Part shown: piece by piece, positions 1 through 12,019 of the stretch
Layout: every line of letters starts with the position of its first letter
How positions within the stretch are numbered: the stretch's first letter is position 1
Assembly: GCA_018894105.1 (NCBI GenBank)
Contig: CM032126.1
Coordinates: 27,254,391-27,318,390 of the forward strand
Length of the DNA stretch: 64,000 nucleotides
From: Jacaranda mimosifolia
Lineage: Eukaryota; Streptophyta; Magnoliopsida; Lamiales; Bignoniaceae
Direction of reading: 5' to 3'
Made by a program: the position numbers and the translations under genes
The notes under the pieces: generated by a model
Seen by the model: the letters and a program-made list of their open reading frames with translations, nothing else
Told to the model about the DNA's origin: nothing
Databases searched by the model: none

Positions 1-585
1 AAAGCAGGAGAAATCAGGAAATCAATTTTCGAATTATAAATTAATGCAATTTATGTAAAATGGCATCGTCTGAACTATCAATGACGGTACCATATATATA
101 TATATATATATATGTTGTACACCAGATAATCATGTATATAGTTTATTGAGTCATGATCATGATATTGTTAGTTTGTTAAGATATATACTTTTAGAAATCT
201 GTTAGGAATATTCAGTTTTGTTATTCTTGTTAAGTTGAACCTTTACATACGATAATTTGTATCTTATGATGGATGTGTACTTCCAAAGTTGCTTTTCTCG
301 ATTTCCCCTGCTTTTTTTTTTAAATAATCAATGCCTTCTTTCATCCATTTTTGACTTCATAACAATATGATGTGAAGAGATATGATCGGGATTGGGGGCA
401 ATAGAGAGAGAAGAGAAAAGAGATAGCATAAGGGGTGTGCAGTATTGGAGAGGAAAAGAAAGAAGCAGCAATGGTAGTGAGACGTAGTAGACCAGAGAAA
501 AGGAGAGAGAAGAAGATGGGTACTGGACAGCTGGTGCATCATGCATGGTGGTCCTGGTGAAGGGAGGGATGACAAGGTTAATTTA

Positions 586-875
586 GGGCCCGTTTGGTTT
601 TATTTTTATTATTTTTCAATTTTGAAAAAGTAGTTTGTGAAAATGAGTTTGTATTTAAATAGATTGTTGAAAAATCGTGATTATGTTGAGTTTAATATGT
701 TATAGGTATAAAGAAATAGCGATAATAAAATAGAGAGAGAAGATATATAAATTATTGGGAAATATATTTTGCAAATGAAAATAAAAATGATATCGGGTGA
801 AAATATATTAAAAGTGATGTGTTTTAATTTTTAAATAGTAAAAACTGTGAAAATGAGGTATGGAGCCAAACGGGC
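586..875. mobile_element. MITE candidate with CCCGTTTGG termini
   Basis: The left end reads GGGCCCGTTTGGTTTTA and the right end, reverse complemented, reads ATGCCCGTTTGGCTCCA, so the ends share GCCCGTTTGG as an inverted repeat about 290 bp apart. The interior is AT-rich and non-coding. Termini of this type are common on small non-autonomous plant DNA transposons (PIF/Harbinger-like or hAT-like). I could not fix a target duplication, so the superfamily is open. Confidence 0.55.
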
Positions 876-1060
876 ATTTTATACGATTAGCCTTTTCTTT
901 TCAAAATAAAATTGAGTGAAAATAATAAAAAATGAAATTAATTCTATTCTAACAGTCGTTCAATTCCAAGAATCAAATATTCTCTGTATAAATGGGAGCG
1001 AACATGACATTTATATTTAAGATATTTCAAAAAAAAATTATAACAAAAAGATTCAATTAT

Positions 1061-1320
1061 GGATAATTATAAAAACACCCTTCAACTATAAAACCATTAA
1101 AAATACAATTTTGGTTAGATATATAAATGTTACTAATTTCTTGACGATCATTAATAAACTAACAATTTAATTATTCTTCTAGCAGACTGTTTAATTCACG
1201 ACTTCTATGTAGGTATTTTAATACAACAAATTTAGAGAGGACATTTTTATAATTCTGAAGGCATACGGGAGGAGTTCATAATTTAACTATTTGAAAGATA
1301 GAGGTAAATATAATTAATCC
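1061..1320. mobile_element. small Mutator-type MITE candidate
   Basis: The left end GGATAATTATAAAAACACCC and the reverse complement of the right end, GGATTAATTATATTTACCTC, form an imperfect inverted repeat around 260 bp of non-coding sequence. The terminus resembles that of the larger MULE at 40464 (GGTATAATTACAAAAATTAT), which suggests a short relative of that family. No exact target duplication is visible. Confidence 0.4.
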
Positions 1321-1945
1321 TAAATTATAATTTAGTCTCTAATATTATTATAATTATTATTTTGGTGATAACTGATTCATAAAAATGAATTAGAAATGAA
1401 ATGGTTATTTTCGAACCATTCTAAATTTTGTACTTTTTTTGTTATGAAATAAGCTGTAAGAATTTTATTGATTAGAATCAAAGGCCAAAGCCCAACCGGT
1501 AATTTCATCAAGACCAATAGAAATATTATGAAATTAAGAGTAAGCATTTCTAAAAAATAAAATGAGCACATTGGTTAGTGTAACATTGAACATGTGAGAA
1601 TGAAGAAGAATGCGTATGGCGAAAAAACTTCTTAGCATCCGAAATAAGTGGACCAATGGTAGATAAAATTGACAAACTGATCTTGTAGAGCACAAAACAC
1701 TGAGATGCAATTACCCTCAATAAAAACATTAGGCCATGAAAACTGTGAGCACAATTCACAGGTCACTTAGCTTTCGCAAGTCGAGAGAGCCACAATATGC
1801 TATGTCCCATGTTATCACCAGCAACAACTCCGATTCCAATGGACTGAGTATCTTTAAAAAAAGTGACATCACAATTAATTTTAAGATATTTAATAACGGG
1901 AAATTTTCATTCCTTGGAGAATACATATATATACATAGATATATA

Positions 1946-1954
1946 AAAATATAT
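1946..1954. repeat. candidate 9-bp target duplication, left
   Basis: AAAATATAT directly precedes the left terminal inverted repeat of the 15.2-kb MULE and recurs at 17148-17156 directly after the right one. Length and position fit Mutator. The AT-rich content makes chance more likely than for the other duplications in this window. Confidence 0.55.
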
Positions 1955-2100
1955 AGGGGCACTTATTTAAAAGTACCAAAAGCATTTTCCAATTTCATGT
2001 TCAGTCCCCACTTGATTTTTGTTAGAAGAAATTCCCTAGTTTTGTGAATATTTAGATATCACTATCTACTCACTTGATTTGACAAAAATACCCTTAAGTA
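1955..2100 (+). repeat. left terminal inverted repeat of the 15.2-kb MULE
   Basis: It is about 146 bp and pairs with 17003-17147. The best conserved segments are CAATTT..TGTTCAGTCCCCA, a CTCCCTA/TTCCCTA block and AATACCCTT. Overall identity by eye is roughly two thirds with small indels, so the two ends have diverged considerably. Confidence 0.8.
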
Positions 2101-2364
2101 TAATGTTTTTCACTCATTTTTTCTCACTTCTTCTTTATCCACACAAGCAAACAGTAAACCCTATCATATGCTCATTACCAGAAACAGAAAGAACAGAAAA
2201 AACGCAACAAGCTCCATGGCAGGAACGAGAATAACGTCAGAGCCAAAAACCACCAACCCGACATCAGCATTGTCTTCTTCTCTTTTTATTTTCATCATTT
2301 TCGGGTTTCATCTTCTTCTCAGTTTCTTCTCAGTTGCTTTTGAGTTTCTTATATTTTTCCGACA

Positions 2365-5300
2365 ATGTCAACTAGTAGTGAAGCAAGTGTGTTCAATCAA
2401 GTGTTGGGAAGTTGCTGCTACAAAGACCAACTCCATATAATGTCAATTAATGATAGTATGACTTTAATGGGCATGTACATTAATCTCGCAAGAAAATGGA
2501 GTGAAATCAACGCCGAGAATTTTAGTTTGCAATATATAGATCCATATCAAAGATTGTACGTGAGTTTAACTGATGACGCCGATGTCATGAATATGGTCTT
2601 ACTGCATTTGACATTGAAGATGAGCATTGTTGACATCCTGGTAAACCGAAAGGGTGAATTAAGTAGCAAAGCAAAGAAGAACAGTGATGTTTTAAGGTAA
2701 TACTTCTACAGAATTTAAACTGTACTGCAATTTGTAAAATTTTGTACTTGAAGTGTTTTGAAATTGCACTCTATTTATTTGAAAATCTTTCTCTACTTGG
2801 AGCATTCCACATTATACTTCATTGCAATTAACATTGTACTTCATCTGACAAAAATTATACTCTATTATGTAAGTTTTATACTTTAAGTGTTCTACTAATA
2901 GATTATCTAAAATTGTACTGTAACTTGTAACAGTTTATACTTGAAGTGTTCCCAAACTGTACGTATTCTATATAAAATTATACTTTCGATTTTCTGAAAT
3001 TATAATTCATTTTACCAAAACTGTACTGCAGTTGCTAGGGTTTTATACTTCAATTGTTTGGAAATTATACTTCATTTTATACAAATTTGTACTCCAATTT
3101 TTTGAAATTGTACTTCATTTCACTAAAATTGTACTCTATTATTTAAGTTTTACACTTCAAAGTGTTATACTAATTGATTATCCAAAGTTATACTGCTATT
3201 GATACCTGAAGTGTTCCCAAACTGTACTTCTTTTTATCTAAAATTGTACTTCAATTTTTTGAGATTATACTTTATTTTACAAAATATTTACTCTATTTAT
3301 TGAAGGTCTATACTTTAAGTGTTATATTTATTGATTATCCAAAATAAACTGCAGTTGCTAGGGCTTTATACTACAAGAGTTTGGAATTGTACTTCACTTT
3401 ATCTAAAATTGTACTTCTATTTTCTGAAATTATACTTTCTTTTGTACTTTATTTTACGGAAACCTATACTCTATTCTTTGAAGTTCTATACTTCAAGTGT
3501 TCTAAATTGGACTTCATTTTATCTAAACTTGTACTTCAATTATCTAAATCTATTATTTGACTTTCACGTTTTCTACTAATAAATTATCCAATTTGTACTG
3601 CAATTGCTAAGGTTTTATACTTCAAGTGTTCTGAAATTGTTCTTCACTTTATCAAAAATTGTACTTCTGTTTTTTAAAATTATACTTCATTTTATACAAC
3701 ATTTTACTTAAATTTGTACTCTTGTCATTGAAGTTCTATACTTCAGGTGTTCTCAAATTGTACTTCATTTTATCTAAACTTGCACTTCAATTGTCTGAAT
3801 CTATTATGTAAGGTTTATACTTCAAGTGTTCTACTAATTTATTATACAAAATCGTACTGCAATTGCTAAGGATTTATACTTTAGGTGTTCTGAAATTGTA
3901 CTTCTTTTTATATAAAATAGTACTTCTATTTTCTGAAATTATACTTCATTTTATCTAAACCTGTACTTTATTCATTGAAGTTATATACTTCAAGTATTCC
4001 AAAATTGTACTTCATTTTATCTAAACTCATACTTCAGTTATCTGAATCTATTATTTAAGTTTCTGGTGTTCTAGTAATGGATTATCCAAAAATTGTACTG
4101 TAATTGCTGAGGTTTTATACTTCAGGTGTTCTGAAATTGTACTTCACTTTATCAAAAATTGTACTTATAGTTTTTGAAATTATACTTCATCTTATACATC
4201 ATTTTACCTAAACTTGCATTCTTTTCAGTGAAGTTCTATACTTCAAGTGTTCTAGAATTGTACTTCACTTTATCAAAATTGTACTTTTATTTTTTGAAAT
4301 TATACTTGATTTTATACATCATTTTACCTAAACTTGTACTCCATCAATTGAAATTCTATACTTCAAGTGTTCGAAATTGTACTTTATTTTATCTAAACTT
4401 ATACTTCAATTATCTGAACCTATTATTTAATTTTGAAGCGTTCTACTAATGGATTATCCAAAAATTATACTGCAATAGCTAAGGTTTTATACTTCAGGTG
4501 TTCTGAAATTGTACTTCACTTTATCTAAAATTGTACTTTGATTTTTTGAAATTATACTTCAGTTTTTATATAATTTCACCTAAATCTGTATTATTTTCAT
4601 TGAAGTTCTATACTCTAGGTGTTTTGAAATTATACTTCGTTTTATACATCATGTTACGCAAACATGTACTCTATTCATTGAAGTTCTTTACTTCAAGTGT
4701 TCCGAAATTGTATTTCATTTTATCTCAACTTGTACTTTAGTTATCTGAATCTACTATTAAAATTTCAAGCTTTTTACTAATAAATTATCCAATTTGTACT
4801 GCAATTGCTAAGGCTTTATACTTCAAGTGTTTGAAATTGTACTTTACTTTATCAAAAATTGTACTTCGGGCTTTTGAAATTATACTTCATTTTATACATC
4901 ATTTTACCTAAATCTGAACTCTTTTCATTGAAATTCTATTCTTCAGGTGTTCTCAAATTGTACTTCATTTTATCTAAACTTGTACTTCAATTTTCTGAAT
5001 CTCTTATTTAATTTTCAAGTGTTCTGCTAATGGATTATCAAAAACTTGTACTGCAATTGCTAAGGTTTTATACTTCATGCGTTCCGAAATTGTACTTCAC
5101 TTTATCTAAAATTGTACTTCTGTTTTTTGAAATTATACTTCAGTTTATACATCATTTTACCTAAATATATATTCTTTTCATTGAAGTTTTATACTTCAGG
5201 TGTTCTGAAATTATACTTCACTCTATCAAAAGTTGTACTTCTGTTTCTTAAAATTATACTTTATTTTATACATCATTTTACCTAAATCTGTACTCTTTTC

Positions 5301-7729
5301 ATTGAAGTTCTATACTTCAGGTGTTCTCAAATTGTACTTCATTTTATCTTAATTTGTACTTCAATTTTTTGAATCTCTTATTTAATTTTCAAGTATTCTA
5401 CTAATGGATTATTCAAAAATTGTACTGCAATTGCTAAGGTTTTATACTTCATGCGTTCTGAAATTGTACTTCTTTTTATATAAAATTATACTTAAGCTTT
5501 TACGTAAAATTGTTCTCCATTATTTAAGTTTATAAAGTTCTATTAATTTTTCACTTCATTTTACCTAAAGTTCTATACTTATTGATTATAAAAAAAATAC
5601 TGCAATTGCTTGCGTTTTATACTTCTATTGTTCTGAAATTGTATTTCGTTTATTTGAAACTATACCACAATGCTGAATTATTCTACATATTGTACTTTAT
5701 TTTACCTAAAATTGTACTTTATTTGTCAACCTCAAGGGATGCAGTCGAGGAGGAAATTGGTTCGACCAATGCATCACATAATGAATTAGCTTTAATTAGC
5801 AATTCAATTGATGCATGGAGGAATTGCATATATGGAGAGGGTCAAACATTCAAGGATGCTCAGGAGTTTAGAATTATGCTTAAGAATTATATAGTGTCTA
5901 CTTTGCGGTCATTTAAATACAAGAAAAATGACAGCAAAAAAATCATAGTCGTTTGCAGTGATGAAAATTGCAAATGGAGAATCTATGCATCAAAGAATGA
6001 GGCTGATAAATTATTTGGCATTCGAAAATGCAATCTAGAGCACACATGTGGTGAGGCTAATCTTCGGACAAGGGGACATCCTAAAGCCGATTTCGCTTGG
6101 GTTGCTAACATAGTGAAGTATAAATTGAGATCAAAGCCATGTTATCGGCCCTCTACCATATTGAAAGATATCCACAAAGAATATGGTGTGGAAGTTAGGT
6201 ACCATAAAGCATGGATGGGTAAGGAATTAGCTATGCATGACATCCATGGAGCTGAGAAGGGATCTTATGATAAGTTGAGGTGTGATGCTACAAAGAGGAC
6301 AAAACCTGGAAGTATTGCAGACTGTGAGATTGACCTAATTAGTCAAAAAATTTGTCAGCTATTTATATGTTTCAGTGCCTGCCTTCTTGGTTTTCTCAAG
6401 GGATGCATGTTGTTGATATTCTTGGACGGCACCCATATTAAAAATAAATACAAAGGAGTCTTACTCAACGCTGTCAATAAGGATGCTAATGATGACTTAT
6501 TCACGTTAGCATATGCAATTGTTGACTCTGAAAATGATATTAATTGGGAGTGGTTCTGCATTAAGCTAAGAAGTGTCTTAGATTCTGAATATCTGCCTGG
6601 CTTATCAAGGTTTACTTTCTTCTCCGATCAACATCTAGGTCTTCTTAAGGCCCTCCCCATGATATTTCCCGGTAGCCACCATGCATATTGCTTGAGATAC
6701 TTAGTGGATAACTTTAAGAAACAAGTAAGTTTACTTTATCTTTGTTTGTGAGATAATTATGTGAAATAAACTCTAATTCATAACATTTAGCACATTACTG
6801 TTCTATTATTTTAAATTCAGGTATTAAGGAAATACCCTCTACATAACAAGAAACATTGGTATTCTGTTTTTATGAAAGCTGCATATGCGCCTACAAGGCA
6901 GGAGTATACCTGACATATAGACAACATCTTGGAGTCAATGCCACTTGCCAGAGACTTTATTATGTAGTCTGACCCACCATGCTGGGCAAATTCCTTATTC
7001 AGTGGAGATCCATGGGGTAATAAACAATAATCAAACAGAAAGTTGGAATAATTGGGTTAAACTAACCCGATTTATGCCAGTTGCAGCCATAGTTGATCAC
7101 ATACATATGCAAATAATGTTTATGATGCATGATCGACAAGAAGAATCTCATAAGATGGTGGGTCAATTTTGTCCCAAGTAAGAGAAGAAGTTGGCAATCA
7201 ATCATATGCGTTCTCGTAACTTAAAAGTTGTCGTGTCTAGTGGTTGGAGCTTTGAGGTGATTGAGCAAGATAAATCGTATCCTGTAGATTTACATAGCAG
7301 GTTTGTTCGTACAGAGCATGGAAGATTGATAAAATACCATACAGACATGCTTGTGCTTGTATCGAGTCAAAGTCACTTTCACCGTATGACTTCACCAATC
7401 AATACTACCGAGTTGAGATGTATCAACAAGCATCCCAAGCAGTGATAAACCCTATTCCTATGTTTGATATGAATCTATTCCCTCTAGATGATGATGTCTT
7501 CATTCATGCACTTGGCAGCCTATCTCAACCTGGGCGTAGAAGGACACAGATGATTCCATCACAGATTGATAAACGTGTAATTAAGTGTAAAAGGTGTGGT
7601 AAAACAAGGCATAATCGTCGAACTTGCAAAGAATTAGTAAACCAGTTAAATTTTGTACCTCAATCTGGGATAATTGTATTAGATTTTTTCACATTTGTAC
7701 CTCACTTGGGCATGAGGCAGGTGATTTAG
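2365..7729 (+). pseudogene. MULE transposase (vanA/MURA-like), decayed
   Basis: Exon 1 (2365-2696, ATG at 2365) encodes a ~110-residue PB1-like N-terminal region. A GTAATA donor at 2697 and an acceptor at 5736 remove array A, and the phases match across the junction. Exon 2 (5737-6724) carries the MuDR-type DNA-binding region (about 5800-6090) and the MULE catalytic core, with DGTHIKNKYKG and AYAIVDSENDINWEWF. A GTAAGT donor at 6725 and an acceptor at 6820 lead to exon 3 (from 6821). Exon 3 is broken by TGA at 6911-6913, a further stop near 6960, a frameshift near 7015 and TAA at 7179-7181. The SWIM-type zinc site near 7308-7365 reads CSY..YRH, so two of its four ligand Cys are Tyr. A CCHC knuckle (CKRCGKTRHNRRTC) follows at about 7591-7632. 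The frame ends inside the first unit of array B. It would have catalysed excision and integration of the element. Confidence 0.85.
2697..5736 (+). repeat. array A: T(G/A)TACTTC tandem array forming transposase intron 1
   Basis: About 3 kb of degenerate repeats is built on TGTACTTCA or TATACTTCA followed by AT-rich spacers, giving motif spacing of mostly 21-22 bp. A higher-order unit is marked by ACTGCAATTGCT near 3597, 3854, 4095, 4467, 4795, 5048 and 5421, so it is about 250 bp with variants near 330-370 bp. The array lies exactly between a GTAATA donor and a CTCAAG acceptor of the transposase gene. Open frames here are translations of the repeat, not genes. Confidence 0.9.
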
Positions 7730-9590
7730 CATGAAATTAGCATTCTTGCATGTTGTCTGAGATATAGTTAAATTTTGTACTTCAATCTGGGATAATTGTA
7801 CTAGATTTATTCACATTTGTACCTCACTTAGGCAATGATGCAGGTGATTTAGCGTGAAATTAGCATTCCTGCATGTTCTCCGAGATATAGTTAAAATTTG
7901 TACCTCAATATGGGATAATTGTACTAGATTTCTTCACATTTGTACCTCACTTAGGCAATGATGCAGGTGATTTAGCGTGAAATTAGCATTCTTGCATGTT
8001 GTCCGAGATATAGTTAAATTTTGTACTTGATTTCTTCACATTTGTACCTCACTTGGGCAATTACGCAGGTGATTTAGGGTGAAATTAGCATTCTTGCATG
8101 TTGTCCGAGACATAGTTAAATTTTGTATCTCAATCTTGGGATAATTGTACTTGATTTATTTCTTCACATTTGTACCTTACTTGGGCAATGATGCAGGTGA
8201 TTTAGCGTGAAATTAGCATTCTTGCATATTGTCCGAGACATAGTTAAATTTTGTACTTGATTTCTTCACATTTGTACCTCACTTGGGCAATGAGGCAGGT
8301 GATTTAGCATGAAATTAGCATTCTTGCATGTTGTCCGAGATATAGTTAAATTTTGTACTTGATTTCTTCACATTTGTACCTCACTTGGGCAATGACGCAG
8401 GTGATTTAGCGTGAAATTAGCATTCTTGCATGTTGTCCGAGATATAGTTAAATTTTGTACTTGATTTCTTCACATTTGGACCTCACTTGGGCAATGAGAC
8501 AGGTGATTTAGCGTGAATTAGCATTATTGCATGTTGTCCGAGACATAGTTAAATTTTGTACCTCAATCTAGGATAATTGTACTTGATTTCTTCACATCTA
8601 TACCTCACTTGGGCAATGATGCAGGTGATTTAGCATGAAATTAGCATTCTTGCATGTTGTCTGGGACATAGTTAAGTTTTGTACCTCAATCTGGGATAAT
8701 TGCACTTGATTTCTTCACATTTGTACATCAGTTGGGCAATGATGCAGGTGATTTAGCGTGAAATTAGCATTCTTGCATGTTGTCCGAGATATAGTTAAAT
8801 TTTGTACCTCAATCTGGGATAATTGTACTTGATTTCTTCACATTTGTACCTCACTTGGGCAATGAGGCAGGTGATTTAGCGTGAAATTAGCATTCTTGCA
8901 TGTTATCCGAGACATAGTTAAATTTTGTACCTCAATCTGGGATAATTGTACTTCATTTTTTCACATTTGTACCTCACTTGGGCAATAAGGCAGGTGATTT
9001 AGCATGAAATTAGCATTCTTGCATGTTGTTGAGACATAGTTAAATTTTTTACCTCAATCTGGGATAATTGTACTTGATTTCTTCACATTTGTACCTCACT
9101 TGGGAAATGATGCAGGTGATTTAGCGTGAAATTAGCATTCTTGCATGTTGTCCAAGACATAGTTAAATTTTGTACTTGATTTCTTCACATTTGTACCTCA
9201 CTTGGGCAATGAGGTAGGTAATTTAGCGTGAAATTAGCATTCTTGCATGTTGTCCGAGACATAGTTAAATTTTGTACCTCAATCTGGGATAATTGAACTT
9301 GATTTCTTCACATCTATACCTCACTTGGGCAATGATGCAGGTGATTTAGCGTGAAATTAGCATTCTTGCATGTTGTCCGGGACATAGTTAAATTTTGTAC
9401 CTCAATCTGGGATAATTACACTTGATTTCTTCACATTTGTACCTCAGTTGGGCAATGATGCAGATTAATTACCGTGAAATTAGCATTCTTGCATGTTGTC
9501 CGAGACATAGTTAAATTTTGTACCTCAATCTGGGATAATTGTACTTGATTTCTTCACATTTGTACCTCACTTGAGCAACTTTGTACTTAA
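7645..9590 (+). repeat. array B: ~123-bp tandem repeat downstream of the transposase
   Basis: About 16 units are present, counted by AGCATTCTTGCATG. The full unit is about 123 bp and a shorter form of about 95-105 bp lacks one GTAC-to-GTAC segment. Each full unit has three motifs (TTTGTACCTC, ATTGTACTTG, TTTGTACCTC) spaced 21 bp apart, then a constant 70-bp block. The first unit overlaps the end of the transposase reading frame (stop near 7727). Units are similar enough to imply recent amplification. Confidence 0.92.
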
Positions 9591-9844
9591 TATCTTAATA
9601 TTTTTACTAATATTTTTGAATTGAATTTTTTTCAAATATTGCTTTTTAAGTCTTGGTAATTAATAACCAAACTATAAATATGTGTCTAATAGTTATCATA
9701 TGAATAAAATAATGTTAAAATTTTTAAGTTGTTAATCACTAGTGTTCAACGGATGAATGTTATCAACTGCAGTAATGAAAGAACACTTATGCTTTCAAAG
9801 ATGTAAACAAATGAGAAATTGACGATGATATCCACCCTATCACA

Positions 9845-10890
9845 GGTATAAATTCGTACTTCACCCGATCCGATAATCTCAAATTATTGTACTTGACCAT
9901 CATTACAATTATTGGAGAATAATTATTCAATTGCAATAAGTGTACTTCAACAAAAAACACATTTTATACTTGGTTCGTTCTGAGTTTGTACTTCATTTCT
10001 CCATAATTGTACTGAGTTTGTACTTCATTTCCCCTTAATTGTACTCAAGTTCCCTGCCCAGTTTCAATTGAATTTAAGTGTTGTTCAGCAAAATACATTT
10101 TATACTTTCTTTGTTCTGGGTTTGTAGTTCACTGCCCTCAAAATGCACTCAAATTCGCCGCTCAGTTTCAATTGAATTGAAGTGTACTTCAACAAAGCAC
10201 ATTTTATACTTTGTTTATTCTGAGTTTGTACTTTGTTCCCCCTGAATTGTACTCAAGTTTCCTGCCCAATTTCAATTGAATTTAAGTGTTCTTCAGCGAA
10301 ACACATTTTATACTTTCTTTGTTCCAGGTTTGTACTTCACTGCACTCAAATTTGCTGCCCAGTTTCAATTGAATTGAAGTGTACTTCAACGAAACACATT
10401 TTATACTTTGTTTATTCTGAGTTTGTACTTCGTTTCCCCTGAATTGTACTCAAGTTCCCTGCCCAGTTTCAATTGAATTTAAGTGTTCTTCAGCGAAACA
10501 CATTTTATACTTTCTTTTTCCGAGTTTGTACTTCACTGCACTCAAATTCGCTGCCCAATTTCAATTGAATTGAAGTGTACTTCAACGAAGCACATTTTAT
10601 ACTTTGTTTATTCTGAGTTTGTACTTCGTTTCCCCTGAATTGTACTCAAGTTCCCTACCCAGTTTCACTTGAATTTAAGTGTTCTTCAGCGAAACACATT
10701 TTATACTTTCTTTGTTCCAGGTTTGTACTTCATTGCCCTCAAAATGCACTCAAATTTGCTGCCCAGTTTCAATTGAATTGAAGTGTACTTCAATGAAGCA
10801 CATTTTATACTTTGTTTATTCTGAGTTTGTACTTCATTTCCCTTGAATTGTACTTAAATTCCCTGCCCTATTTCAATTGAATTTAAGTTA
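9845..10890 (+). repeat. array C: ~100/200-bp alternating repeat
   Basis: About nine half-units of roughly 100 bp are marked by TTTCAATTGAATT (near 10063, 10169, 10273, 10366, 10469, 10562, 10666, 10770 and 10873). Two half-unit types alternate, giving a ~200-bp higher-order repeat. Inside each, TGTACTTC, TATACTTT, TGTACTTC and TGTACTC recur at 21-22 bp. The array lies between the 3' ends of the two convergent genes. Open frames here are repeat translations. Confidence 0.9.
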
Positions 10891-12019
10891 TAAATAATTA
10901 ATGAAAAATTACACTTACATACAAAATAATATTATAAACAAAGTATGCTTCAATTTACACATGTATTTACATACAAAGTGATTCAAATCCTGGCATTTTC
11001 ATGACTTAATATTGTATATGCCATTGTGGCACGATATTTATCAATTTCAATTGTTCTAGCATCCCTCCAGAACTCGGGGGTGTCTCTAACAAAACGTTCT
11101 GCCCAAAGGCACACATAGATACCACAATCTACTATACTCACTTGCTGCCTGCTTTTTTTCTGCCTCATGTATTCGTCTACACGACTCCCCAATTAAAGCT
11201 TCATGTACCGAGAATAGAATGAAGCCTACAAAAATATTGATCAATTGTTGACTCTTTACTTTATGAAGAAATCATAGGGAAAGGAAGCAAACTTACAATG
11301 GTAATAGCTATCGGTTTGTATCTGGCAACTATTATTGAATTCATGTATAAGAAAGAACGAGTCGAGGTGTCGAGGACAACCAAGAACCAGTGATGGTGCC
11401 AGCAAATCGGTAGGATTATGTAGCGACACTGGTTTAAAATATCCACCGTGAGCTCTTCCAAATCTTTACAGGTGAAGGTGTTAAGTTTAGGTATCAACTC
11501 CACAAATTCTTCATCCGTACTATCCTTAATGTTGCGTCCCTCGAGTCGGTCTAATATATCAGCCTATGAAGTATAAAACAAATGGTTAGACTCATTGGAA
11601 ACATGAACTAAATTAAGTTAGGAAACTACCACATACCTGCGCTATTAAGGATGTAAACCACACATTGTGGTGACACTTCTTGCCGAAAGATGGGCTACAT
11701 AATATCGACATGTAGCAGTCCACTATGTCATTGGTAAGTTCTCCTCCAAATAAGAGCTCACAAAAGTTTCTTCCATCCAGAAACCGTCTTGCTCCCTCAC
11801 AAACAGTCACCCTACACAATTGTTAATTGTTTGTTCAAATACTAATTTATCCAAAAGAAAAAAAATAAGAAAATTTTGTTACCTCAAATTATCTCTTTTG
11901 ACAAAGTTGTCGATGACTTCTTGCTCTTCTATTAGAGTAAGAGCAAGACCTCTATAATCAGTCCTTCTTTTATAGGGATCAGCCACTTCAGTCTTTGGGC
12001 TGGTTGGTTCATCTGCCAC

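Larger units (their letters stand above)
1..1954. other. AT-rich left flank, no supportable gene
   Basis: This stretch holds an (AT)n microsatellite at 92-113, a purine-rich tract at about 393-520, and two MITE candidates listed separately. The open frames on the minus strand between 328 and 575 are translations of the purine/pyrimidine-biased tract and have no recognisable domain. I see no exon structure, tRNA or other gene. Confidence 0.6.

Noticed and set aside
328..575. Two overlapping ~72-codon minus-strand frames
   Set aside because: They translate a purine-rich tract, overlap each other in different frames and show no domain or start context.
3319..4740. Several plus-strand open frames rich in Leu, Tyr and Phe
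   Set aside because: They are translations of array A and recur with the repeat. The array is an intron of the transposase.
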